A stretch of DNA of 64,000 nucleotides from Sphingomonas sp. HITSZ_GF (GTDB taxonomy: Bacteria > Pseudomonadota > Alphaproteobacteria > Sphingomonadales > Sphingomonadaceae), in NCBI RefSeq assembly GCF_029543155.1, contig NZ_JARQXA010000004.1, positions 1 through 64,000 on the forward strand, written 5' to 3'. Of the stretch, positions 36,887-45,171 are shown one piece after another. Positions within the stretch are counted from its first letter, which is position 1. The number at the start of each line of letters is the position of its first letter. Below the pieces are notes generated by a model that saw only the letters and a list, made by a program, of their open reading frames with translations, searched no databases and had not been told where the DNA came from. The translations under genes were made by a program, and so were the position numbers.

Positions 36887-37400
36887 GCTGGTTTGGTTGG
36901 GCGATGCGCCGCTGCCGCCAGGTCCAGGCCATCAGTGCCAGCCCGCCCAGCAAGCCGCCGGCATAGCTTGCGCTGTGCGCCCAGAGATCGGCGAGGAAGG
37001 CGATGTGCTTTTCCTGCGGTACCGCTTCGGCCAGCCAGCCGATCAGCCAGACCCAGCCCATCGCGGCGCCGATCGCGCCGGCGATCCCGGCCAGCAGCGC
37101 CAGTGCGCCGCAGCCTAGCATCAGCAGCAGGACCGGCCGGCGCAGGTCCCGGAGCGACAGCTTCGGCGCGCGCCCTGCCCGTGCCGCGATGGCGAGGCCG
37201 ATCCCCAGCGGCAGCCCCACCCACCAGGTGGCGATCACGCCCCAGCCCAGCGCCAGCAGGACGGGCGAGCTGGTAGGGAAGATCGGCGGATGGCCGATCG
37301 TGAAATATTCGACGCAGAGATGCGCGGTCACCTGATCGTGCAGGATGCCGTAGAGGATCGCCGCCAGCGTGGCGAAGGCGACAATCCTGACGCTCTCCAC
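36876..37400 (-). CDS. hypothetical four-helix membrane protein
   Basis: A 174-residue membrane protein with about four hydrophobic spans (MESVRIVAFATLAAILYGIL at the start, LLALGWGVIATWWVGLPLGI, LLLMLGCGALALLAGIAGAI, YAGGLLGGLALMAW). A cytoplasmic basic tail is partly encoded by the family C repeat. The motif ILHDQVTAHLCVEYFTIGHP is reminiscent of uncharacterised conserved membrane proteins with early HDxxxAR-like motifs. It lies 12 bases after the 104-residue monooxygenase-like gene, in the same operon. Function unknown. Confidence 0.7.
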   Translation of the reverse strand: MESVRIVAFATLAAILYGILHDQVTAHLCVEYFTIGHPPIFPTSSPVLLALGWGVIATWWVGLPLGIGLAIAARAGRAPKLSLRDLRRPVLLLMLGCGALALLAGIAGAIGAAMGWVWLIGWLAEAVPQEKHIAFLADLWAHSASYAGGLLGGLALMAWTWRQRRIAQPNQPSP

Positions 37401-37412
37401 GCCGGTTCCCGC

Positions 37413-37727
37413 TCAGTCCAGCGGTGCGAAGGTGGCGAACATGTCCTGCGCCTCGGGCAGCTGGGACAGGGGGAGATAGTCGCACACCGCGGCATATTCC
37501 TCCCACAGCGCGAGGATCTGCGGGTTCTCGTGCGCGGTGGCGACGGCGCCTTCCTTCCATTCGAAGGCCTCGACGATCGTGCCGTCCTTGGCCTTCATGA
37601 TCAGCGCCGGGCGATCGGTGGCGAGGCCGAGGCGGCGGAGGAACGGCACATGGTCGCGCGCCAGCGCTTCTAGCTCGGCCTGTTTGCCCGGCTTCGGCCG
37701 GTACGCGACGATCACCATGTCTCCCAT
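37413..37727 (-). CDS. ABM-fold (ferredoxin-like, antibiotic biosynthesis monooxygenase-like) protein
   Basis: 104 residues beginning MGDMVIVAYRPKPGKQAELE, a typical small dimeric alpha/beta-barrel of the ABM superfamily, with FEWKEGAVATAHENPQILALWEEYA in the second half. Start at 37727 is preferred over the second Met (37718) because GGGGGAG lies eight bases before it. Enzymatic role unknown; members include quinol monooxygenases and heme-degrading or stress proteins. It is divergent from the SDR gene at 37801. Confidence 0.75.
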   Translation of the reverse strand: MGDMVIVAYRPKPGKQAELEALARDHVPFLRRLGLATDRPALIMKAKDGTIVEAFEWKEGAVATAHENPQILALWEEYAAVCDYLPLSQLPEAQDMFATFAPLD

Positions 37728-37800
37728 CACTCGACTCCCCCGCACGCTTGACGGGCGAATGCCGCCCGGCAAGGAGCGAACAAACACCAGGAGACTCGGC

Positions 37801-38535
37801 ATGGCAACTGCACTCATCACCGGCGCAACGGCAGGGATCGGTGAGGCCTGTGTCCATGCCTTTGCCGATGCCGGCTGGAACGTCGTCGCCACCGGGCGGC
37901 GCGAGGACCGGCTGGCCGGGCTCGCGCGCGACAATGTCCGCACGCTCGCCTTCGACATTCGCGACGAGGCAGCGCGCGACGCGGCGCTGGATTCGCTGCC
38001 CGAGGACTTCCGCGAGATCGACCTGCTGGTGAACAATGCCGGGCTGGCGCTCGGCCTGGAGCCGGCCCAGCAGGCGTCGCTCGCCAACTGGAAGACGATG
38101 ATCGACACCAATGTGGTCGCGCTCGCCTCGATCACGCACAAACTGCTGCCGATGCTGATCGCGCGCAAGGGCGCGATCATCAACCTGTCCTCGGTGGCGG
38201 CGACCTATCCCTATCCGGGCGGCAATGTGTACGCCGCAACCAAGGCGTTCGTCCGCCAGCTCAGCCTCGACCTGCGCGCTGACCTGCATGGCACCGGCGT
38301 GCGCGTCACCTCGGTCGAGCCGGGCATGGTCGAGACCGAGTTCACGCTGGTGCGCACCGGCAGCCAGGAAACGTCGGACAAGCTCTATGGCGGGGTGAAC
38401 CCGATGACCGGCGAGGACATCGCCGAGACGATCCTGTGGATCGCGACGCTGCCGCCGCACCTCAACATCAACACGATCGAGCTGATGCCGGTGAACCAGA
38501 GCTGGCAACCCTTCGCCGTGCACCGCGAAGGCTGA
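37801..38535 (+). CDS. SDR-family dehydrogenase, YdfG-like (NADP 3-hydroxy acid dehydrogenase)
   Basis: A 244-residue classical SDR: ITGATAGIGEA (residues ~6-16), NNAG, catalytic Ser in NLSSVAATYPYPGGN, and Tyr-x-x-x-Lys in VYAATKAF. The C-terminal NTIELMPVNQSWQPF is characteristic of the YdfG group, which oxidises L-allo-threonine, serine and 3-hydroxy acids with NADP. AGGAG lies nine bases before the ATG. It converges on the neighbouring hydroxyisobutyrate-type dehydrogenase. Confidence 0.88.
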   Translation: MATALITGATAGIGEACVHAFADAGWNVVATGRREDRLAGLARDNVRTLAFDIRDEAARDAALDSLPEDFREIDLLVNNAGLALGLEPAQQASLANWKTMIDTNVVALASITHKLLPMLIARKGAIINLSSVAATYPYPGGNVYAATKAFVRQLSLDLRADLHGTGVRVTSVEPGMVETEFTLVRTGSQETSDKLYGGVNPMTGEDIAETILWIATLPPHLNINTIELMPVNQSWQPFAVHREG

Positions 38536-38542
38536 GGCGGGG

Positions 38543-39415
38543 CTAGAGCCCCGCGTCGGCGCGGACGGCGAGGGCGAGGCCCGACCAGTCGAGATCCTCG
38601 CCCTCGCGCGCCATCGCGCTGAGCAGATGGTCGCGGATCACGCCGAGCAACGGCATCGGCACGCGGCTTTCATTGGCGAGCGCGGCGACCAGGTTCATGT
38701 CCTTCAGGCCAAGCGGGGCGGGGAAGCCGGCCGGGCGGAAGCGCTGCTCGGCGAGGATCTCGCCATAGACGCGGTGGCTGCGGCCGCCGAACAGCGTCTC
38801 GGTCATCACCTCGACGAACGCGGCGGGGGCGATGCCGTTCTTCTCGCCCAGTGCCATCGCCTCGGCGAAGCTCTCGACGGCGGCGAGGATCATGAAGTTG
38901 CCCGAGATCTTGACGATGTTGGCCTGCTCCGGGCGCGGGCCGACGGGGAAGGCGCGCTGGCCGACAGCGTCGAACAGCGGCTGGCAGGCGGCGATCGCAT
39001 CGGCGTCGCCGGCCGCGACGATGTTGAGTGCGCCCGCCGCGGCGACGTCGGGCCGGCCGAACACCGGGGCGGAGACGAAGCGCAAGCCGGCGGCGCGGTG
39101 CGCATCGGCCAGCCGCGCGACCAGCGCCGGGGCGATGGTGCTCATCGAGACATGGATCGCGCCGGGGGCGGCCGAAAGGATGCCGGCTTCGCCGAAGGTC
39201 ACGGCTTCGACGGCGGCATCGTTGGCGAGGATGGTCACGACCAGGTCGCCGCGCGCCGCTTCGGCCGGGCTGGCTGCGCGGATCGCGCCTTCGGCGACGA
39301 GCGCATCGGCCTTGGCGGGATCGCGGTTCCACACGGTCAGCCGGTGCCCGGCCTTGGCGATGTTGCGCGCGATGCCGTTGCCCATCTGCCCGAGCCCGAT
39401 GACGCCGATATCCAT
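38543..39415 (-). CDS. beta-hydroxyacid dehydrogenase (3-hydroxyisobutyrate/GarR family)
   Basis: A 290-residue oxidoreductase. The NAD motif GVIGLGQMGNGIARNIAKAG is at the start (4-23). The substrate-site text APVFGRPDVAAAG is near 120, and the catalytic Lys region VKISGNFMILAAVESFAEA is near 170. The helical C-domain contains LKDMNLV. The family covers 3-hydroxyisobutyrate, tartronate semialdehyde and glyoxylate reductases; the exact substrate cannot be read. The gene stands alone on the minus strand. Confidence 0.88.
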   Translation of the reverse strand: MDIGVIGLGQMGNGIARNIAKAGHRLTVWNRDPAKADALVAEGAIRAASPAEAARGDLVVTILANDAAVEAVTFGEAGILSAAPGAIHVSMSTIAPALVARLADAHRAAGLRFVSAPVFGRPDVAAAGALNIVAAGDADAIAACQPLFDAVGQRAFPVGPRPEQANIVKISGNFMILAAVESFAEAMALGEKNGIAPAAFVEVMTETLFGGRSHRVYGEILAEQRFRPAGFPAPLGLKDMNLVAALANESRVPMPLLGVIRDHLLSAMAREGEDLDWSGLALAVRADAGL

Positions 39416-39500
39416 GAACTGCTCCGTTCTCCGAAACCCGATTGTCGGGAGATGGGGAGCGGGGGCGTGGAAGCCAGAGGGAGGCGATATTTAAAAGCTC

Positions 39501-39566
39501 CGGCGTCCTCCAGGGTCACAGGCGTCACGGCAGAGAAACCCTGGGCCCCGGCTTTCGCCGGGGAAC
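39501..39566. repeat. intergenic dyad repeat family B, partial copy
   Basis: CCCTGGGCCCCGGCTTTCGC (39539-39558), continuing to GGGGAAC, is one arm. The spacer (GTCAC...GGCAGAGAAA) matches that of the complete copy at 49634-49711. The other arm is degenerate. Confidence 0.7.
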
Positions 39567-39575
39567 GGGAGGTGT

Positions 39576-40868
39576 TCAGAGCTTGCGCGGCGGCAGCAGT
39601 TTCTTGTCGATCCGCGCGGCGACGCCGACGCTGCGCCCGGCGAGATTGGGCACGCTGTAGCGCATGCCGGTGCCGATCACCTGCGCGGCTTCGGACAGGG
39701 TGAGGCCGTAATCGCGCTGGAGCCAGGCGATCAGCCCGGCGCTGGCGGCCTTGAGCGCCTCGTCGAGCGCGCCGGCCTGGCCGAGCACCATCAGCTCTGT
39801 GGGCGATTCGACCCGCGGGCTGCCGATCGGCTTGCCCTTGATCAGCTCGACGCGGAACTCGACGTCCATCGAAGTCTCGAGCGCATATTGCGAGGTCTCG
39901 CCGTCGCCCTGGAGCGCATGCGCGTCGCCGAGATAGAGCAGCGCGCCGGGCTGCTGGACGGGGAGATAGACGATGTTGCCCGCCACCACTTCGGGGAAGT
40001 CCATGTTGCCGCCGGTGCGCGCGGTGTCGCCGGTCGACAGCGGTGCCGCGCCGAAGCCGGGGGCGACGCCGAGCCCGCCGAGCATCGGGCGCAGCGGCAC
40101 GGCATAGTCCTTGAGCGCGCCTGCGGCGCCGGCGGGGCGCGCGACGCCCGCGGTGCGGTCGAGCGTCCAGCGCACCGGCTTGCCGAGGCTGCCGGCCTGC
40201 GCCGCGAACGGGCCGCCCAGCGCGCGGCTCACGATCGTGTCGAGGCTGTCGGCCCAGTCGCGATTGGGGGTGAGGCGGACGATGTGCACCGCCAGCGTGT
40301 CGCCGGGCGCGGCGCCGGCGATGAAGAAGGGGCCGGTCTGCGGATTGCCGAACAGCGCGCGGGTGACGTCCTTGGCGTCGACGCCGCCCGAATCGATCGT
40401 GCTGGTACGCACGCTGTCGCCCGGCCAGATCGTCAGCACCGGCGCGCGATCGGCGCTGAACAGGTTGGAGAAGCTGGTGGGCGCATAGTCCCAGGTCTTC
40501 GGCCCGCCTGCCGGTCGATCGGGCAGGCGGCGCGCAGTGAAGCGGTGGGGGATGCGCACGCCTGGATGGTTGGAATCGGGCATGTCGGCCTGGCCGGCCA
40601 TCGCGGTGCCGGACAGCGTGCCGGCATAGCCATAGGTCGTGCCCTTGGCGTCCTTCGCGGTGAAGCGGATCGCCTTGCCGCGGAGCGTGCCTTCGAGCGG
40701 ATCGCCGTCGAGCGTGCCGGTGACCCGGTTGCCCTCGCGGACGATGTCGAGCGTCGACCACGCATTGGTGCCCCACATGTCGGTCGCCACGATCCAGTGC
40801 TCGACCGGCGCTTCCTGGGCATGCGCCGGGAGCGTGGCGAGCAAGGCGAAAGGCAACAGGCAGCGCAT
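39576..40868 (-). CDS. exported acetamidase/formamidase-family protein
   Basis: A 430-residue member of the FmdA/AmdA amidase family with an unusual signal peptide (MRCLLPFALLATLPAHA) and an extra ~85-residue beta-rich N-domain. That domain runs from WIVATDMWGTNAWSTLDIVR to YGYAGTLSG and is lipocalin-like in appearance. The amidase core has IWPGDSVRTSTIDSGG, GAAPGDTLAVHI, GGNMDFPEV and YLGDAHALQGDGE. Most characterised relatives are cytoplasmic and release ammonia from formamide or acetamide; this one should act in the periplasm. An operator-like palindrome lies just upstream. Confidence 0.85.
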   Translation of the reverse strand: MRCLLPFALLATLPAHAQEAPVEHWIVATDMWGTNAWSTLDIVREGNRVTGTLDGDPLEGTLRGKAIRFTAKDAKGTTYGYAGTLSGTAMAGQADMPDSNHPGVRIPHRFTARRLPDRPAGGPKTWDYAPTSFSNLFSADRAPVLTIWPGDSVRTSTIDSGGVDAKDVTRALFGNPQTGPFFIAGAAPGDTLAVHIVRLTPNRDWADSLDTIVSRALGGPFAAQAGSLGKPVRWTLDRTAGVARPAGAAGALKDYAVPLRPMLGGLGVAPGFGAAPLSTGDTARTGGNMDFPEVVAGNIVYLPVQQPGALLYLGDAHALQGDGETSQYALETSMDVEFRVELIKGKPIGSPRVESPTELMVLGQAGALDEALKAASAGLIAWLQRDYGLTLSEAAQVIGTGMRYSVPNLAGRSVGVAARIDKKLLPPRKL

Positions 40869-40884
40869 CCAGGGTCCCCCGATG

Positions 40885-40910
40885 ATATCGACTACAGCTG
40901 TAGTCCATAT
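40885..40910. promoter_or_regulatory. long palindrome, BlaI/MecI/CopY-type operator
   Basis: The core GACTACAGCTGTAGTC (40890-40905) is a perfect 16-bp palindrome. ATAT arms on both sides extend the dyad to 26 bp with one mismatched pair. It contains TACA-N2-TGTA, the core recognised by BlaI/MecI/CopY repressors. It sits 17 bp from the acetamidase start and 58 bp from the epimerase start. Confidence 0.6.
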
Positions 40911-40967
40911 CGCCGCGGGATGAACCCCAGATTGCCCGATACCGGCGGAGCGCCTAGGCATCGCAGC

Positions 40968-41834
40968 ATGATCGAGATCGCCAGCGCCGAGCTTTCCGCC
41001 ACCATCAATCCCTTTGGCGCCGAGCTTTCCTCGCTGCGCGACGCGGACGGGCGCGAGCTGATGACCGATGCCGATCCGGCGTTCTGGACCGGCCGGGCGC
41101 CGCTGCTCTTCCCGATCGTCGGCCGGCTGATGGACGACAGATACCGGCTGGACGGCAAGGAATATGCGCTGCCCGCGCACGGCTTCGCGCGCCGCCAGGG
41201 CTTCGCGCTGATCGAGCAGGCGCCGGACCGGGCGGTGTTCCGGCTGACCGACAATGACGAGACGCGCGCCGCCTATCCCTTCGCCTTTGCGCTCGACGCT
41301 GCGTTCACGCTGCACGAGGCGACGCTGACGATGGCGATCCGCGTGACCAACACCGGCGACACCGACATGCCGGCGAGCTTCGGCTTCCACCCGGCCTTTG
41401 CCTGGCCGCTGCCCTATGGCGCGGCGAAGGAGGAGCATCAGATCGTCTTCGCCGACGATGAGCCGGGCCGGCTCTCGGCGATCGTCAAGGGCGGCTGGAT
41501 CGACGCCGATGGCTGGGAGAGCCCGGTCGAGGGGCGCGTGCTCGAGCTGTATGACGAGCTGTTCGAGCGCGACGCGCTGGTGTGGAACCCGGTGCGCAGC
41601 CAGGCGCTGACCTATGGCGCGCTGGGCGGCCCGCAGCTGGCGTGCGAGTTCCCCGACACGCCGGCGCTGGGGCTGTGGATGAAGCCGGGCGCGCGCTATC
41701 TGTGCATCGAGCCGTGGCACGGCATTGCCGATCCCTGGGGCTTCGATGGCGAGATCTGGGACAAGCCGCTGATGCAGCGCTTCGCGCCGGGCGAGGCGCG
41801 GACGTTTACGATGCGGGTGACGTTGCGGGTTTAG
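40968..41834 (+). CDS. aldose 1-epimerase family protein (LacX-like)
   Basis: A 288-residue sugar mutarotase-like protein, divergent from the acetamidase. Family text: INPFGAELSSL near the start, FPIVGRL, LPAHGFARRQGF, ASFGFHPAFAWPL (catalytic His region) and GLWMKPGARYLCIEPWHG. It should interconvert anomers of an aldose or sugar phosphate in the cytoplasm. ATG at 40968 was chosen; an in-frame ATG at 40920 would add 16 residues with no better ribosome site. Confidence 0.87.
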   Translation: MIEIASAELSATINPFGAELSSLRDADGRELMTDADPAFWTGRAPLLFPIVGRLMDDRYRLDGKEYALPAHGFARRQGFALIEQAPDRAVFRLTDNDETRAAYPFAFALDAAFTLHEATLTMAIRVTNTGDTDMPASFGFHPAFAWPLPYGAAKEEHQIVFADDEPGRLSAIVKGGWIDADGWESPVEGRVLELYDELFERDALVWNPVRSQALTYGALGGPQLACEFPDTPALGLWMKPGARYLCIEPWHGIADPWGFDGEIWDKPLMQRFAPGEARTFTMRVTLRV

Positions 41835-41842
41835 GGCTTCCA

Positions 41843-41972
41843 AATCCTCCCCCGGAGGGGGAGGGGGACCAGCGAAGCTGGTGGAGGGGGCTTGCCACGG
41901 GCGATACCGCTTGGGGCGTTCCCTCTCCACCACCGCCTTCGGCGGCGGTCCCCCTCTCCCTCCGGGAGAGGA
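41843..41972. repeat. intergenic repeat family D (GC-rich multi-hairpin)
   Basis: The outer inverted arms AATCCTCCCCCGGAGGGGG and CCCCCTCTCCCTCCGGGAGA enclose inner hairpins ACCAGCGAAGCTGGT and ACCGCCTTCGGCGGCGGT. The 146 bases from the repeat to prfC hold no further feature I can support. Confidence 0.7.
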
Positions 41973-42118
41973 ATGTAGGTGGCGTCGCGCATCGCTCGAT
42001 AAGAATCGCCCTGCGGTTTGCCTTCGCCGGGGAGCAGATGGGCTAGTATCCCGAAGCTTGCATCCTGCACCCGATCGCAGACGTTGCCGTGAGGCCGCGC
42101 GGCGACTAGAGGGCCGCG

Positions 42119-43690
<1,572 letters not shown>

Positions 43691-43699
43691 GGCTGGTTC

Positions 43700-43758
43700 C
43701 CGAGGGGGTGGCCGGGCGGTCCCATCCCCGCCCGGCCGTCCCGTAAGGATCCCCTCGG
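43700..43758 (+). terminator. large nested hairpin after prfC
   Basis: The inner 10-bp stem GGCCGGGCGG (43710-43719)/CCGCCCGGCC (43728-43737) lies within an outer 8-bp stem CCGAGGGG (43700-43707)/CCCCTCGG (43751-43758). There is no T-run, so Rho-independent termination is uncertain. It separates prfC from the convergent MFS gene. Confidence 0.45.
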
Positions 43759-43827
43759 AACGCAGGCGCAACATCGCCCAAATCCGCAATTTGCGCGATT
43801 CAGGAATCCGCCGAGTCGGGAAACTAC

Positions 43828-45096
43828 TTAGGTCGATTCGACCCAGCCCTTGCGCACATGCTTCGCCGCGATCAGTGCGAGGATGCCGGCCAGCACATAG
43901 AAGCCCAGGCAGAAGACCGCGCCGTAGCGCAGCGCATCGGCGCCATAGCCTGCCTTCAGCTCCTCGGCGAGGAAGCCCATCAGCAGCGGGCCGGCGCCCA
44001 TGCCGATCAGATTGTTGATCATCAGGAAGCTGCCCGACGCAGTGGCGCGCATGTGCTGCGGGACCATGTGCTGCACGGCAGTGGTCACCGGGCCGAGCCA
44101 CAGGATGTTGAGCCCGTTCGGGATCACCAGCAGCGGCCAGGCGATCCACGGGTTCGAGGTGAGGAAGCCGGCGGCGAACAGCGGCGCGGTGAGCAGCCAG
44201 GCGATCGCGGGCAGCCAGGCGTACCAGGCGCGGTCGCCCTTGCCGAGCCGATCGGCGAACCAGCCGCCGGCGAACACGCCCGCAGTGCCGCCGATCAGCA
44301 GCAGCGATGCCATGAACTGGCCGGTCGCCACCAGGTCGAAGCCGAAATTGCCCATCAGCACCAGCGGAGTCCACAGCGCCAGGCCATAGCCGCACAGCGA
44401 ACTGCACGAGGCGCCGAAGGCAAGCAGCCAGAAGGCCGGCTTGCCCGCCAGGATGCCGAACACCGCGCTTACCGGCGTGGTCGTTCCGGCGGCGGCCGGC
44501 GCGCGGGGCACGTCGCGCACCACCCAACGGAAGATCGGGGCGATCACCAGGCCGAGCACGCCCATGGTGATGAACGCCGCGCGCCAGTCAACCAGCGCGG
44601 CGATATAGGCGCCGAGTAGCGTGCCCAGCGCGAGGCCGATCGGGATGCCGAGCGAATAGATGGCAAGCGCTCGGGCGCGGCGCTCGGGCGCGAAATAATC
44701 GGCGATCAGCGCATAGGAAGGCGCGACGCCGCCCGCCTCGCCGACGCCGACGCCCAGCCGGAACAGGAAGAGCGACCAATAGCCGCCGGCGATGCCGCAC
44801 AGCCCGGTGAACGCGCTCCACACCGCGAGCGAGGCGGAGATCACGCCCGATCGGCTGGTCCGGTCCGCCAGATAGGCGAGCGGCACGCCGAGCACCGAAT
44901 AGAGCACGGCGAAGGCCAGCCCGCCGATCGCGCCGAACTGCGTCTTGGTCAGCTGCAGGTCCGCCATGATCGGCTTGGCGAGGATCGCGAGGATCTGGCG
45001 ATCGAGAAAGTTGAACGTATAGACCAGCAGCAGCATCGCCAGCACGAGGCCAGGATAGCCGGGGCGGCTCGCGGGGGAAGCGGCGGGAGCGTTCAT
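43828..45096 (-). CDS. spinster-type MFS transporter
   Basis: A 422-residue 12-helix transporter. The N-terminus YTFNFLDRQILAILAKPI and LGVPLAYLADRTSR (MFS motif A region) fit the 'spinster family' MFS common in sphingomonads next to TonB receptors. Start at 45096 is chosen because GAGG lies seven bases upstream; the ATG two codons earlier would overlap that site. It follows the receptor gene on the same strand, separated by a hairpin. It is a good candidate for inner-membrane uptake of the substrate that the receptor brings in. Confidence 0.88.
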   Translation of the reverse strand: MNAPAASPASRPGYPGLVLAMLLLVYTFNFLDRQILAILAKPIMADLQLTKTQFGAIGGLAFAVLYSVLGVPLAYLADRTSRSGVISASLAVWSAFTGLCGIAGGYWSLFLFRLGVGVGEAGGVAPSYALIADYFAPERRARALAIYSLGIPIGLALGTLLGAYIAALVDWRAAFITMGVLGLVIAPIFRWVVRDVPRAPAAAGTTTPVSAVFGILAGKPAFWLLAFGASCSSLCGYGLALWTPLVLMGNFGFDLVATGQFMASLLLIGGTAGVFAGGWFADRLGKGDRAWYAWLPAIAWLLTAPLFAAGFLTSNPWIAWPLLVIPNGLNILWLGPVTTAVQHMVPQHMRATASGSFLMINNLIGMGAGPLLMGFLAEELKAGYGADALRYGAVFCLGFYVLAGILALIAAKHVRKGWVEST

Positions 45097-45113
45097 GAGC
45101 ATACCTCGACATC

Positions 45114-45145
45114 AAAAGAGCCGGACGTCAAGCGACGCCCGGCTC
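45114..45145 (-). terminator. terminator or attenuator between receptor and MFS genes
   Basis: On the minus strand GAGCCGGGCGTC pairs with GACGTCCGGCTC (one G-U pair) across GCTT, followed by TTTTG. It lies in the 75-base gap after the receptor stop and could reduce expression of the MFS gene relative to the receptor. Confidence 0.65.
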
Positions 45146-45171
45146 CGGGAGTTAGGTGCGGTGCAGCATAC

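Noticed and set aside
40885..40910. The palindrome as a Rho-independent terminator
   Set aside because: It has no loop bases and lies between divergent gene starts, where an operator is expected.
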